A stretch of 64,000 bases of DNA from Oscillospiraceae bacterium (GCA_900768125.1 CAAGBS010000038.1:163265-227264); one strand, 5' to 3'. Positions 1 to 9,027 are shown, counted from the first letter of the stretch. The notes: generated by a model not told the origin, from the letters alone. Made by a program: numbers and translations.

Positions 1-507
1 CTCGTTGACGTCCTCTATCAGCGGCGGCAGACTGCTTCCCGCGGTGCGCGTATCCAGGTATTCCTGCGTAAGCTCGGAAAGCAGCATTTCAAGCGCGCAT
101 TCCAGCATTCGCTGAGCGTACACCCTCCGCCGGGACAAGTCCACAAGCTGGCGAAAAATCACGCTCAGCCGCTGCGAGGACGTCCTGCCGTATATCGGCA
201 TGGTGTACGCCTTGCCCCCCTCGGCTTCAAAAAATGGAGTCTCCGCCGAAAAATGCGCCCACAGATAGGAAAGCTCCCCCTCTGACGGGACTGTACCGCT
301 GTGCTCGGTACCCGGCTTCAGGAACAGCCATTCGCCTGCTTTCACGGAATAGTCCGCGCCGTCGGAGCGTATTTCAAGCGTGCCGGACAGCACATATATC
401 AGAACCCAGCATTTCATAGTGCGCCGCTGGTGGATAAAGCCGCTTCGGCTGGTGAGATTCCCGGCGTTGTACAGCCTTAGTCCGTCAAATCGGTCAGAAC
501 ATATCAT
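1..507 (-). CDS. AraC-family transcriptional regulator, N-terminal part (cut by window edge)
   Basis: This leftward reading frame is open from an ATG at 507 to the window edge, giving 169 codons of a longer protein. The visible part begins MICSDRFDGLRLYNAG and has the pattern of an AraC-type cupin sensor domain, with the beta-turn stretch SVKAGEWLFLKPGTEHSGTV followed by a helical linker. The C-terminal double HTH would lie outside the window. A GGGGGGTG ribosome site precedes the start. It is divergent from the alpha-galactosidase gene, so it probably senses a galactoside or mannan-derived sugar and controls that gene. This target is inferred from position. The DNA-binding half cannot be checked here. 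Confidence 0.75.
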   Translation of the reverse strand, partial: MICSDRFDGLRLYNAGNLTSRSGFIHQRRTMKCWVLIYVLSGTLEIRSDGADYSVKAGEWLFLKPGTEHSGTVPSEGELSYLWAHFSAETPFFEAEGGKAYTMPIYGRTSSQRLSVIFRQLVDLSRRRVYAQRMLECALEMLLSELTQEYLDTRTAGSSLPPLIEDVNE

Positions 508-527
508 CACAGCACCCCCCAGATTCA

Positions 528-556
528 ATTATAGCGGAAATATGCCCGCAGGTCAA
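528..556 (-). promoter_or_regulatory. Promoter of the AraC-type regulator
   Basis: On the minus strand, TTGACC (551-556) and TATAAT (528-533) are separated by 17 bases. They lie just upstream of the regulator start at 507 and back to back with the alpha-galactosidase promoter. Confidence 0.6.
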
Positions 557-587
557 CAGCATTATTCCGTAAATTGAAGAAAATCCC

Positions 588-626
588 TTGAAAAATAACC
601 CGGGATATGTTATAATCAACATATCC
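588..626 (+). promoter_or_regulatory. Alpha-galactosidase promoter with overlapping operator-like inverted repeat
   Basis: TTGAAA (588-593), a 17-base spacer and TATAAT (611-616) form a strong vegetative promoter. A perfect 9-bp inverted repeat, ggatatgtt (603-611) and aacatatcc (618-626), straddles the -10 box. A protein bound there would block RNA polymerase, so this looks like an operator for a repressor. The motif partly recurs upstream of the GH26-like gene at 31929-31948. Confidence 0.65.
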
Positions 627-661
627 GAACGCCGGAAAACCAACACCAGAGAGGTAACGCA

Positions 662-2860
662 ATGCCGATAATCTACGACGAAAAAAAGCGCGTATTCAAG
701 CTCGATACGCCCAACACCACCTACGCATTCCATGTGACCGAGTCCAAGAATCTTCTGCACCTTTACTACGGCGCGTCCATTCCCGAGACCGACATCACCC
801 ACATGCTGCGCATTCCGAATGATGAGCCGTTCGTGCCCGCGACACACGACGGAATGGGACCGCACTCCTTCGACTGTGCCGCGATAGAGTTCCCCACCAG
901 CGGCGTGGCTGACTTCCGCGAGCCGTGCATGCAGCTGATGGATAAGTACGGCATGAGCGCCTGCGAGTGCTACTACGACAGCTATGCCATATTCAAGGGC
1001 AAGAAAAAGCTGGAGGGTCTTCCCGCGACCTACGCCAACACTGACGATGAGGTGACGAGCCTTGAAGTATACTGCAAGGACCCACACAACGGTCTTGAGA
1101 TCACGCTCCAGTACAGCGTGTTCGAGAAGCTGGACGTCATCACCCGCTCAGTCAAGGTGAAGAACAGCGGCGCTGATCCCATCGAGCTTCGCAGGCTGCT
1201 TTCCACCTGCGTGGAACTTGACAGCAAGGACTACGACATGATAACCCTCTACGGCACCTGGGCAAGAGAGCGCCATGTTCAGCGCAATCCGCTGCACTTC
1301 GGAAAGCAGCTGGTTGACAGCTGCCGCGGTTCGACCAGCCACGCTCACAACAACTTCATCGCGATAGTCGACCACAAGGCTACAGAGGACTACGGCGACT
1401 GCTACGGCTTCGCGCTGTGCTACTCCGGCAGTTTCGTTGCGGGCTGCGAGGTTAATCAGTACGAGAAGACCCGCGTGTTCTCCGGTATCAACCCGTATGA
1501 TTTCAGCTGGCACCTCGACCTTGGAGAGGAGTTCCAGGCTCCGGAGGTCATCATGGTATTCTCCGCAAGCGGTATCGGTACTATGAGCCGCACTTTCCAC
1601 GATGTTATGAGAAACAACCTCACCCGCGGAAAGTGGAAGGATATCCGCCGTCCTATCCTCATCAACAACTGGGAGGCTACCTACTTCAACTTTGACACCG
1701 ACAAGCTGCTCGATATCGCCCGCGAGTCCGCGAAGGCAGGCATCGAAATGCTGGTTATGGACGATGGCTGGTTCGGCCACAGGAATGACGACAAGTCCTC
1801 CCTCGGCGACTGGTTCGTGAACGAGAACAAGATAAAGGGCGGTCTGAAGCACCTTGTGGACGAGGTTAACAAGCTGGGTCTGAAGTTCGGTATCTGGTTC
1901 GAGCCGGAAATGATAAGCCCGGACAGCGAGCTTTACAAGGCTCACCCGGACTGGTGCATACATATCCCGGGACGTCCCCGCACCACCTGCCGCTCTCAGC
2001 TGGTAATAGACTTCTCCCGCAGGGAGGTCCGCGACTACATCTATGAACAGATGTACAAGATACTGTCCTCTGCGAACATTGAGTACGTCAAGTGGGACAT
2101 GAACCGCCAGCTGTGCGAAGTCGGCAACGAAGTTCTCCCGCCGGAGAGACAGCGCGAAATATGGCACCGCTACGTCCTCGGCGTTTACGAGATACAGGAG
2201 CGCCTGCTCACCGACTTCCCCGACCTGCTGCTTGAAAACTGCGCAGGCGGCGGCTCCAGATTTGACGCCGGTATGCTGTACTATTCCCCGCAGATATGGT
2301 GCTCCGACGATACGGACGCTATCGAGAGACTCAAGATACAGTACGGCACTTCGCTGTGCTATCCCTGCTCATGCTTCGGCTCGCACGTTTCCGACAGCCC
2401 GAACCACTGCGTAGGACGTATCACGCCTTTCGAGACCAGAGGACGCGTTGCAATGGTCGGAACATTCGGCTACGAGCTTGACATCACGAAGATATCCGAC
2501 GACGACAAGTGGAATATCCGCAAGCAGATCGAGGAATTTAACAAATACAATCCCCTGGTGCGCACCGGCGACCACTATCGCATAGGCGATCCTTTCGCAA
2601 ACGACCGCTTTGACGCCTGGGAATTTGTCGCAAAGGACAAGAGCGAAGCGCTGCTGGAGTATATTCAGGTGCTGAAAGAACCGAGCGTGTTCCTGCACCG
2701 CGTGCGCCTGGTAGGTCTTGAAAAGGGCCGCTATTACCGCCACGAGGAGACCGGCAGGGTTTACAGCGCAGAAGTGCTGATGAACAGCGGATTTGATATT
2801 CCATCGCTGTGGGGCGATTTCCAGAGCTATATCGCTCATTTCATCAGAGTAGAGGACTGA
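662..2860 (+). CDS. Alpha-galactosidase, glycoside hydrolase family 36
   Basis: This 732-residue enzyme should remove alpha-1,6-linked galactose from raffinose-type sugars and galactomannan oligosaccharides. The N-terminal half is the beta-sandwich of GH36, and the (beta/alpha)8 barrel follows from about residue 330. Family motifs are clear: LVMDDGWFGHRNDD, GIWFEPEMISPDS, KWDMNR with the nucleophile Asp479, and WCSDDTDAIERL with the acid/base Asp549. Length is normal for the long bacterial GH36 group. There is no signal peptide, so it acts in the cytoplasm on imported sugars. The start is supported by GAGAGGT upstream. It is transcribed alone, divergent from an AraC-type regulator. Confidence 0.95.
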   Translation: MPIIYDEKKRVFKLDTPNTTYAFHVTESKNLLHLYYGASIPETDITHMLRIPNDEPFVPATHDGMGPHSFDCAAIEFPTSGVADFREPCMQLMDKYGMSACECYYDSYAIFKGKKKLEGLPATYANTDDEVTSLEVYCKDPHNGLEITLQYSVFEKLDVITRSVKVKNSGADPIELRRLLSTCVELDSKDYDMITLYGTWARERHVQRNPLHFGKQLVDSCRGSTSHAHNNFIAIVDHKATEDYGDCYGFALCYSGSFVAGCEVNQYEKTRVFSGINPYDFSWHLDLGEEFQAPEVIMVFSASGIGTMSRTFHDVMRNNLTRGKWKDIRRPILINNWEATYFNFDTDKLLDIARESAKAGIEMLVMDDGWFGHRNDDKSSLGDWFVNENKIKGGLKHLVDEVNKLGLKFGIWFEPEMISPDSELYKAHPDWCIHIPGRPRTTCRSQLVIDFSRREVRDYIYEQMYKILSSANIEYVKWDMNRQLCEVGNEVLPPERQREIWHRYVLGVYEIQERLLTDFPDLLLENCAGGGSRFDAGMLYYSPQIWCSDDTDAIERLKIQYGTSLCYPCSCFGSHVSDSPNHCVGRITPFETRGRVAMVGTFGYELDITKISDDDKWNIRKQIEEFNKYNPLVRTGDHYRIGDPFANDRFDAWEFVAKDKSEALLEYIQVLKEPSVFLHRVRLVGLEKGRYYRHEETGRVYSAEVLMNSGFDIPSLWGDFQSYIAHFIRVED

Positions 2861-2888
2861 ACTCATCGGCTTTGATGGCATAAAAAAC

Positions 2889-3131
2889 TGAGGGGTGGAA
2901 TTTTGATTCCACCCCTGAGACCGTCGAAAAAGTCACTAAAGTGACTTTTCCGCCGAACATCCGCGCCGCGCGCACCGCGTAAGGCGCAGCCGTCGCTTAG
3001 ACACTTGCGCGGATAGAAGTGTTTTTTTCCTCGGGAGACCCGAGGAAAAAAACGGATTTCAAAAGCCCGCTTCGCGGGCAAAAACGTCTTTTTCAACAAG
3101 CTGAGGGGTGGAATTTTGATTCCACCCCTGA
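2889..3131. repeat. Intergenic element flanked by duplicated terminator hairpin (locus 1)
   Basis: A 26-base palindrome with arms aggggtggaat and attccacccct and loop tttg occurs at 2891-2916 and again, identical and in the same orientation, at 3104-3129. Only the second copy is followed by a T-run (gaattttttatt), so that copy with its tail looks like the original alpha-galactosidase terminator. Between the copies are further hairpins: 2927-2949, 3022-3052 (14-bp stem with loop aga) and gcccgc/gcgggc at 3064-3079. The inner right end reads gtctttttcaacaagctg directly before the second hairpin; the same end is seen at 17323-17340 in inverse orientation. No protein is encoded. Confidence 0.7.
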
Positions 3132-3153
3132 ATTTTTTATTCAGCCAGATATT

Positions 3154-3750
3154 TTACATCTCGTCCTTTTCCTCGCCGTAGCCCTCTATCGTATCGGGGC
3201 GCTGGTGCTTGATTATCTTGATGGCTGTTATCGCCGTGATGAGATTCAATATTCCCTCGGACAGCAGCGAAATGCCGAGAAGCACCATCAGCACGCGGCT
3301 TCCCGCGCCGGGTCGAAGCATGAGGGCAAGCCCGAGAAGTCCGGTAACAAGCGCAAGCCCGAATATCAGCCACCATCTGCCGAGACCGAATTTCTTCGCT
3401 TCGAACGCAGTCTGGATCTTCAGCACTCCGTCAAGCAGGAAAAACAGTCCCATAGCGCTGCACACGAATATCATCAGGCTCGCCGGATTCACCAGCACTA
3501 TAACGCCCAGCGCTATGAGTATGATACCGGAAGTAAGATCGTGCTGGAACGCAAGGCGGTAAAGATCCTTAGAGAAGTATCCAGCCATTCTCACACCGCC
3601 GAAAACAATCATGACTATTCCCATGAGAACTCCCAGCAGCTGCGCCGAAAATTCCGGCACGCATATCAGCAGCAGTCCCAGCACGCAGAGTGCGGCGGAC
3701 ATCACTATATAGCCTATCTTAGCGGCTCTCATCGGTAAAACAGAACGCAT
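3154..3750 (-). CDS. DUF308 / HdeD-family membrane protein
   Basis: A 198-residue integral membrane protein with six hydrophobic helices in three hairpin pairs, the pattern of the DUF308 (HdeD-like) family. HdeD is linked with acid resistance in enterobacteria, but the molecular role of these proteins in Firmicutes is unknown. The N-terminus MRSVLPMRAAKIGY leads straight into the first helix, and the tail RPDTIEGYGEEKDEM is hydrophilic and acidic. GGAGGAGATAAT precedes the ATG, which fixes the start. It stands alone between the alpha-galactosidase terminator region and the GH43 gene. No functional link to its neighbours is evident. Confidence 0.85.
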   Translation of the reverse strand: MRSVLPMRAAKIGYIVMSAALCVLGLLLICVPEFSAQLLGVLMGIVMIVFGGVRMAGYFSKDLYRLAFQHDLTSGIILIALGVIVLVNPASLMIFVCSAMGLFFLLDGVLKIQTAFEAKKFGLGRWWLIFGLALVTGLLGLALMLRPGAGSRVLMVLLGISLLSEGILNLITAITAIKIIKHQRPDTIEGYGEEKDEM

Positions 3751-3873
3751 ATTATCTCCTCCAGTTGTATGACCCGCTCGCGGCGGTTTTCTATACTTGT
3801 ATTATACCACGTTCTGCATTACATTAAAACGGACAATATTACCGAATTGGGGGGGAAAATCAGACAACGGCAA

Positions 3874-3900
3874 AGCGGGACTGCTCAGCGCAGCCCCGCT
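3874..3900 (-). terminator. Probable terminator of the GH43 gene
   Basis: An imperfect hairpin with arms AGCGGG and CCCGCT (minus strand), extended inside by CTGC/GCAG, lies just past the GH43 stop codon. The downstream tail TTGCCGTTG is only moderately T-rich. Confidence 0.45.
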
Positions 3901-3911
3901 ATCGTCATCAA

Positions 3912-5465
3912 TTATGCAAACTGCCAGGAATCAAACTCGAAACCGGCGGGCATTACGAAATACACATCATGAGTGCCGGATATCTCGGAGAAAACGGTGT
4001 TGTAGACCGTCTGCCAGTTGTCGCAGCCGAACTCTACGGAAGCCGCCGCAGTGCCGTCGATGCTGTCAAGGTAAACGTCTACCCTTCCCTTTCCCTTTAC
4101 CTTAGCCGCGAAATACTCAGCGCCCTCGCCGAAATCAACGCCGCGGACGCACGCCCACGCTCCCTCGTCAGTTCCGGTGCCGCAGGATATCGTCATGTTG
4201 CCCTGCTCGTCCCCAGCCGTGTAGGAAACGCCTGCGCAGGCGGCTATAGTCTCCGCCTGGACTGCCGCATATGGGTCAAGGCTCTGTATCTGGGAAACGC
4301 CGGTGCGGTCGCCGGTCACTTTCTCGATTTTAACATTCTGCTCGTCAACTACAGCCTCGTTCACGCACAGGCTGCGGAATCCGCCGTAGGTCCCGAGCGC
4401 TTTCTGCGGGTAGAGCGCATGGTAGAACAGATAGTACTTATCGCAGTACTTCTGAAGATGGGTGTGGTTGTTGCTGTACTCCATCCCCTGATCGCCGGGA
4501 TTCTTGAAATAATAGTCCTGATATACCCAGCTGTCCGGGTCGAGCGGCGTCTTCGTGGTCATGTAGGACATGCTGCACTGCGGCGGGGGAAGCACGCCAT
4601 CAACGTCCCAGCCGTTTGAATGGCTGGTCCAGTCGTTGTTGTAGGTATAAACGTAGGTGCCGTTGATGTAGTTGAGTTCGCTTGCCTCGAAGTTGAACTT
4701 TGAGGGTATCTTCACGATATCGCTGTCAATGCTCACCATGTCGTCGCCAAGCTTCACTATGCGCGAGCCGCCGTCTCCGCTTCCGAATGCGAGCCAGCCG
4801 GTGCCGTTGTCGTCAATGCATACGCCCGGGTCGAACGGCGTGGAGCAGCCGTTGAGTCCCGGCGTGTTTCCATCGACCAGCGATTTTCCGAGCGGGTCGC
4901 TCCAGGGTCCGAGCGGAGATGTCGCGGTTATGACTCCGGTGCCCCAGCCGCTGTTCGAGAAGTACAGATAGAAGTGGGTAAGCCCGTCTTCCTCCACCCT
5001 TGAAGTAATGGACGGCGCCCAGGAAGCCAGCGCCCAGGGGCATATCTCAGCGATGTCTATTGTGCCGTGATAGGTGTAATTCGCCATGTCGTCAGTGGAG
5101 AGAACCACCAGCGATTTTATGTGCTCGTAGGTGTTCTTTCCGTCCGCGCCTACCGCTTCATACTGCTGGTGGTCGTTCGTGCCGTATATGTACAGCCTGC
5201 CCTCGTACTCGACCGCCGTGGGGTCTGCGCAGAAGATGTTGGATATCAGCGGGTTGCCATCCGGGAGATTTTTTCCGGTGACCCCGGTGATAGACTGCAC
5301 CGTAACGTCCCCCGGCTCGGACTGCACTGCGGGCGCGCCGAGTGAGAATCCGGTCTCGGGGGAAAACTCCGCGCCGGGATCCGGTTGTTCAGAGTCAGCC
5401 GCAGGAGTGCAGCCGCACAGAAGCACGGATAAAAATAAAGCTGTTAGAGTTCTGATGTGTTCCAT
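3912..5465 (-). CDS. Glycoside hydrolase family 43 lipoprotein with C-terminal CBM6-like module
   Basis: This 517-residue protein begins with a lipoprotein signal peptide, with the lipobox region VLLCGC around residues 15-19, so it should be anchored outside the membrane. The catalytic five-bladed propeller starts near residue 70. ADPTAVEYEG holds the likely catalytic base Asp81, FDPGV holds the pKa-modulating Asp near 212, and FNFEASELNY holds the likely acid Glu260. From about residue 395 a jelly-roll module of CBM6 type follows, ending FVMPAGFEFDSWQFA. GH43 enzymes cleave alpha-L-arabinofuranosyl or beta-xylosyl links in arabinoxylan or arabinan; the exact substrate cannot be read from the sequence. 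The start has AGGAGG seven bases upstream. Confidence 0.88.
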   Translation of the reverse strand: MEHIRTLTALFLSVLLCGCTPAADSEQPDPGAEFSPETGFSLGAPAVQSEPGDVTVQSITGVTGKNLPDGNPLISNIFCADPTAVEYEGRLYIYGTNDHQQYEAVGADGKNTYEHIKSLVVLSTDDMANYTYHGTIDIAEICPWALASWAPSITSRVEEDGLTHFYLYFSNSGWGTGVITATSPLGPWSDPLGKSLVDGNTPGLNGCSTPFDPGVCIDDNGTGWLAFGSGDGGSRIVKLGDDMVSIDSDIVKIPSKFNFEASELNYINGTYVYTYNNDWTSHSNGWDVDGVLPPPQCSMSYMTTKTPLDPDSWVYQDYYFKNPGDQGMEYSNNHTHLQKYCDKYYLFYHALYPQKALGTYGGFRSLCVNEAVVDEQNVKIEKVTGDRTGVSQIQSLDPYAAVQAETIAACAGVSYTAGDEQGNMTISCGTGTDEGAWACVRGVDFGEGAEYFAAKVKGKGRVDVYLDSIDGTAAASVEFGCDNWQTVYNTVFSEISGTHDVYFVMPAGFEFDSWQFA

Positions 5466-5565
5466 AATGCCCTCCTGACTTGTTTTTCGGTACCTTGATT
5501 ATAGCACAAAAAAACCCGTAGTTCATTGATTTTACGGACATAATTCAGCACAAAACTGCCATGCT

Positions 5566-6039
5566 TTAGTTTTCCCAGCCCTTGCAGACGTCCACCCAGC
5601 CGCTCAGCACGGAGTACTTTTCAAGTTCAGGGATAGTAAGCTCTATCGCGCTGTTGCTGCTCCCGCACGCCGGGAATACTGTATCAAAGCGCTTCAGCGA
5701 CTCGTCCAGATACACGGTCACGCCGGGATTCACGGCAAACGGGCACACCCCGCCGACTGCGTGCCCGACAAGCTGCACGACCTCGTCCGGGGTCAGCATT
5801 TTCGCTTTTTTGCCGAATCTCGCCTTGTACTTTCCGTTGTCTATCTTCGCGTCTCCGGCGGCTACTATCAGTATAGCGCCGTCCTCCAGCATGAACGAGA
5901 GCGTTTTCGCTATCCTGCACGGCTCGCAGCCGAGGGTCTGCGCGGCTAGCTCTACAGTCGCGCTGGAGCTGTCAAATTCAAGGATACGGTCTGCCATTCC
6001 GAGTCCTGCGAAATAATCCCTTACTTTTTCTATTGCCAT
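5566..6039 (-). CDS. YbaK/EbsC-family aminoacyl-tRNA deacylase
   Basis: A 157-residue single-domain protein of the YbaK/ProX trans-editing family. Known members hydrolyse Cys-tRNA(Pro) or Ala-tRNA(Pro), correcting mischarging by prolyl-tRNA synthetase. Family features visible are RIAKTLSFMLEDGAILIVAAGD with a basic residue after it, and the glycine-rich VGGVCPFAVNPGV with conserved Gly-Gly-x-x-Pro. The ATG at 6039 is preferred over an in-frame GTG at 6048, because the AGGTGAG ribosome site overlaps the GTG. It has its own promoter at 6087-6115 and stands between DUF819 and GH43 genes with no obvious partner. Confidence 0.85.
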   Translation of the reverse strand: MAIEKVRDYFAGLGMADRILEFDSSSATVELAAQTLGCEPCRIAKTLSFMLEDGAILIVAAGDAKIDNGKYKARFGKKAKMLTPDEVVQLVGHAVGGVCPFAVNPGVTVYLDESLKRFDTVFPACGSSNSAIELTIPELEKYSVLSGWVDVCKGWEN

Positions 6040-6086
6040 TCTGCTCACCTTTTTCTTTGATTTATCGCATTAAAGCGACTGTTTAT

Positions 6087-6115
6087 ATTTTACCACGGTG
6101 AAGCAGTTTTGTCAA
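6087..6115 (-). promoter_or_regulatory. Promoter of the YbaK-family gene
   Basis: TTGACA (6110-6115) and TAAAAT (6087-6092) on the minus strand are separated by 17 bases, about 50 bases before the start codon. Confidence 0.7.
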
Positions 6116-6122
6116 CACTATC

Positions 6123-7313
6123 TCACGCTATCATGCTCATAAGCTGCGCGGTGAGAAGTCCGCCGCCGGTGCCCACGATATAGCCAAGCAGCGCCATGAT
6201 TATCCCGACCGGAACAAGCGCGCTGCTGTACGTCCCGGCGAGGACGGGTGCGGTCGCAGTGCCGCCGATGTTCGCGAGCGAAGCCACCGCGCAGGTGAAG
6301 ATATCCAGCCGGAATAGCTTCGCAAGAAGCAGCATTATTCCGACATGGATAACTAGTATCAGCAGTCCAGCCGCCAGCCATGCGGGAGCGTTTCCGATAC
6401 CCCGCAGGTCGGCGCGGGAGGCTATCAGCGCGATAACGATATACAGCAGAACATTTGACACTTCCTCGGTCCCGCGGAGTTTGCCGAACGGCGTAAGAGC
6501 CAGCAGAACGCCCAGCACCGTGACGATGAGCACCGTCCAGGTAGCCTTATCGAAAAACGGAAGAGATTCCCCGACAACGCCGCCAAGTTCCGTGCACACG
6601 GCTGAGACGAGAAGCCCCGAACCGGTCAGGAGCAGGATATTCTGCCAGGCAAGCGGTCGGTGATCGCGGGCGGCGGCGCTTTCCAAGGCGGCTCCCACCG
6701 CGTCTATCGAGGAGGTATCGGCTTTCGTCCAGCGGTTGAATTTCCCCGCGAAGCCTATCGCCCACAGCAGGAACATGATGTAGAGCGTCCCGCAGATAGA
6801 ATCCATCACCAGCGCATATGCCATGGCGGATTCGTCGATATCCATCGCCGCCTGTATCGCCAGCATGTTCCCTCCGCCGCCCATCCAGCTTCCGCAGAGC
6901 GCTCCCAGCGACCGCCAGGAGTCATCGCCGATGAATCCGCGCATCACCGCGAAGGAAATCACGAACCCCAGCCCGATGGATAAAGTCGCGGCAAAGAATC
7001 CGAGCAGCATTTTTGGTCCCAGCCGGAGTATCTTCCGCATGTCGCAGCGAAGCAGCATGATGAAAAGCATTGCGTAAAGCAGAGGGTTTTTCAGGCTGGA
7101 ATAGGCGGCAGAAGTGGACTGCAGGTCCCACACGCCCAGCGTGCAGAGCGCCATCAGCCCGAGATATATCAGAACCACGGGCGGCGCAAAGCTGAAAAAT
7201 CTCTGTGCCGCTTTCCCCCTGAATACGCGCGGCAGGCAGACAAGCACCGCCGCCGAAAATATTAGCACCGCGATGTAGCTGAAACTGTCGGTGATCAAAG
7301 CTATCACTCCCAT
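6123..7313 (-). CDS. DUF819-family membrane protein (YjcL-like)
   Basis: About 396 residues, almost entirely hydrophobic, with roughly ten to eleven membrane helices. The signature SWMGGGGNMLAIQAAMDID and the later ANIGGTATAPVLAGTY are typical of the DUF819 family, whose fold resembles sodium-coupled secondary transporters but whose substrate is unknown. The reading frame stays open up to 7490, but the extra N-terminal 59 residues are not hydrophobic and look untranslated. ATG 7313 has no good ribosome site, whereas TTG 7298 has GGGAGTG six bases upstream, so the true start may be 7298. It is a single gene, with the YbaK-family promoter directly behind it. Confidence 0.82.
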   Translation of the reverse strand: MGVIALITDSFSYIAVLIFSAAVLVCLPRVFRGKAAQRFFSFAPPVVLIYLGLMALCTLGVWDLQSTSAAYSSLKNPLLYAMLFIMLLRCDMRKILRLGPKMLLGFFAATLSIGLGFVISFAVMRGFIGDDSWRSLGALCGSWMGGGGNMLAIQAAMDIDESAMAYALVMDSICGTLYIMFLLWAIGFAGKFNRWTKADTSSIDAVGAALESAAARDHRPLAWQNILLLTGSGLLVSAVCTELGGVVGESLPFFDKATWTVLIVTVLGVLLALTPFGKLRGTEEVSNVLLYIVIALIASRADLRGIGNAPAWLAAGLLILVIHVGIMLLLAKLFRLDIFTCAVASLANIGGTATAPVLAGTYSSALVPVGIIMALLGYIVGTGGGLLTAQLMSMIA

Positions 7314-7522
7314 ATCAAATAATTCGAAGGTATTTTTCCCCGCATGACTGAAAAAATACATCGTCGGAGTATATGGCAGAAAAGTGCTTGCCCTCGTTAG
7401 TGAGCTGCCGCTAACACCGTGCCATACAGCCGTTTCAGCGCGTTTTCGCAATATACTAAAGTTTACTGTGTATTTGTCCAGTATCACCAAAGGTGTTGAA
7501 ATATCCTTGTCAGTTATGTCAC

Positions 7523-7551
7523 TTGCATTTTTTAACGGAGTATGCTACAAT
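7523..7551 (+). promoter_or_regulatory. Enolase promoter
   Basis: TTGCAT (7523-7528), a 17-base spacer and TACAAT (7546-7551) match a vegetative promoter. The implied leader to the enolase start is about 170 bases and contains GTTAG/CTAAC and CGGCG/CGCCG inverted repeats. I recognise no riboswitch in it. Confidence 0.65.
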
Positions 7552-7731
7552 GTATTCAGTTAGCAAGAACTAACCCAATGAGAATAAGCCGTTGGCTGAA
7601 CTGCCGGACTGGTGCACTTTCCGGCGTTCCGCCGGCACGCTGTATGAAAATCGGGAATATTTTCCGAAAGGCGCGCTATACTAAAGTCAGAAACCGCTTC
7701 TGCGGATCAATAATACTGAGAGGTACACAAT

Positions 7732-9027
7732 ATGAATTATCTTGAAATCGAAAATGTCATCGGCAGGGAGATAATCGACTCCCGCGGCAATCCTACAGTA
7801 GAGGCTGAGGTTTATCTCGCTGACGGAACTATCGCAAGGGGCGCGGCTCCCAGCGGCGCTTCCACCGGCGAATTTGAGGCGCTGGAGCTCCGCGACGGAG
7901 ACAAGTCCCGCTTCGGCGGCAAGGGCGTTTCCAAGGCTGTAAACAACGTTAACACCGTTATCCGCGATACAATAGTAGGCATGGACGCTTCCGACATCTA
8001 CGCTATAGATAAGGCGATGATCGAAGCGGACGGCACCAAGGACAAGTCCAAGCTTGGCGCTAACGCTATCCTCGCCGTTTCCATCGCGTGCGCAAGAGCG
8101 GCTGCAGCTTCGCTCGATATACCGCTGTACCGTTTCCTCGGCGGCGTTAACGCTAACAGACTCCCCGTTCCGATGATGAACATTCTCAATGGTGGCGCGC
8201 ATGCGGCTAACACCGTTGACGTTCAGGAATTTATGATCATGCCGGTCGGCGCAAAGAGTTTTACCGAGGGTCTGCGCTGGTGCACCGAGGTGTTCCACGC
8301 ACTTGCGGCGCTGCTGAAGAGCAAGGGTCTTGCAACCTCCGTAGGCGACGAGGGCGGATTCGCGCCTGACCTCGCAAGCGACGAGGAGGCTATCCAGTAT
8401 ATCCTCAGTGCAGTTGAAAAGGCTGGCTACAAGCCCGGCGAAGATTTCGTACTCGCAATGGACGCAGCTTCCTCCGAGTGGAAGAGCGGCGAAAAGGGCA
8501 AGTATCATCTTCCCAAATCCGGCAAGGACTTCACCTCTGCTGAACTGGTCGCTCACTGGGCACAGCTTTGCGAGAAGTACCCCATCTACTCCATCGAGGA
8601 CGGTCTCGATGAGGAAGACTGGGAGGGCTGGCAGATAATGACCAGGGAACTTGGCGGCAAGGTACAGCTTGTAGGCGACGACCTGTTCGTAACCAACACT
8701 GAGCGTCTTTCCAAGGGTATTTCCCTCGGCTGCGGCAACTCTATCCTCATCAAGCTGAACCAGATCGGCTCCGTTTCCGAGACTCTGGAAGCTATCAAGA
8801 TGGCTCACAAGGCAGGCTACACTGCGATCGCTTCCCACCGCTCCGGCGAGACTGAGGACACCACCATCGCCGACCTTGCAGTAGCGCTGAACACCTGCCA
8901 GATCAAGACCGGCGCGCCCAGCAGAAGCGAGCGTACCGCAAAGTACAACCAGCTTATCCGCATTGAGGAGCAGCTCGGCGACAGCGCGGTTTATCCCGGA
9001 AAGAATGCATTCAGCTTCATGAAGTAA
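7732..9027 (+). CDS. eno: Enolase (phosphopyruvate hydratase)
   Basis: This 431-residue cytoplasmic enzyme converts 2-phosphoglycerate to phosphoenolpyruvate in glycolysis and the reverse in gluconeogenesis. All the family signatures are present: SGASTGEFEALELRD near the N-terminus, LGANAILAVSIACARAAA, MMNILNGGAHA, the metal-site region GDDLFVTNTERL, and ILIKLNQIGSVSETLEAI with the C-terminal SHRSGETEDTTIADLAV. Length is normal. The start has GAGAGGT upstream. It is monocistronic, with a promoter at 7523 and a terminator just after the stop codon. Confidence 0.98.
   Translation: MNYLEIENVIGREIIDSRGNPTVEAEVYLADGTIARGAAPSGASTGEFEALELRDGDKSRFGGKGVSKAVNNVNTVIRDTIVGMDASDIYAIDKAMIEADGTKDKSKLGANAILAVSIACARAAAASLDIPLYRFLGGVNANRLPVPMMNILNGGAHAANTVDVQEFMIMPVGAKSFTEGLRWCTEVFHALAALLKSKGLATSVGDEGGFAPDLASDEEAIQYILSAVEKAGYKPGEDFVLAMDAASSEWKSGEKGKYHLPKSGKDFTSAELVAHWAQLCEKYPIYSIEDGLDEEDWEGWQIMTRELGGKVQLVGDDLFVTNTERLSKGISLGCGNSILIKLNQIGSVSETLEAIKMAHKAGYTAIASHRSGETEDTTIADLAVALNTCQIKTGAPSRSERTAKYNQLIRIEEQLGDSAVYPGKNAFSFMK

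Noticed and set aside
1148..2167. A 339-codon open frame antisense to the alpha-galactosidase gene
   Set aside because: Same reason: a shadow of a clear GH36 gene.
3022..3052. Palindrome with T and A ends as a terminator
   Set aside because: The stem is perfect, but it is located inside the inserted element and not at the end of a gene, so I treat it as part of the element.
7314..7490. N-terminal extension of the DUF819 protein
   Set aside because: The 59 extra codons give a non-hydrophobic stretch unlike the family, and a better start with ribosome site exists downstream.
7542..7745. A 67-codon frame in the enolase leader
   Set aside because: It begins within the promoter -10 region and runs into enolase; no ribosome site.
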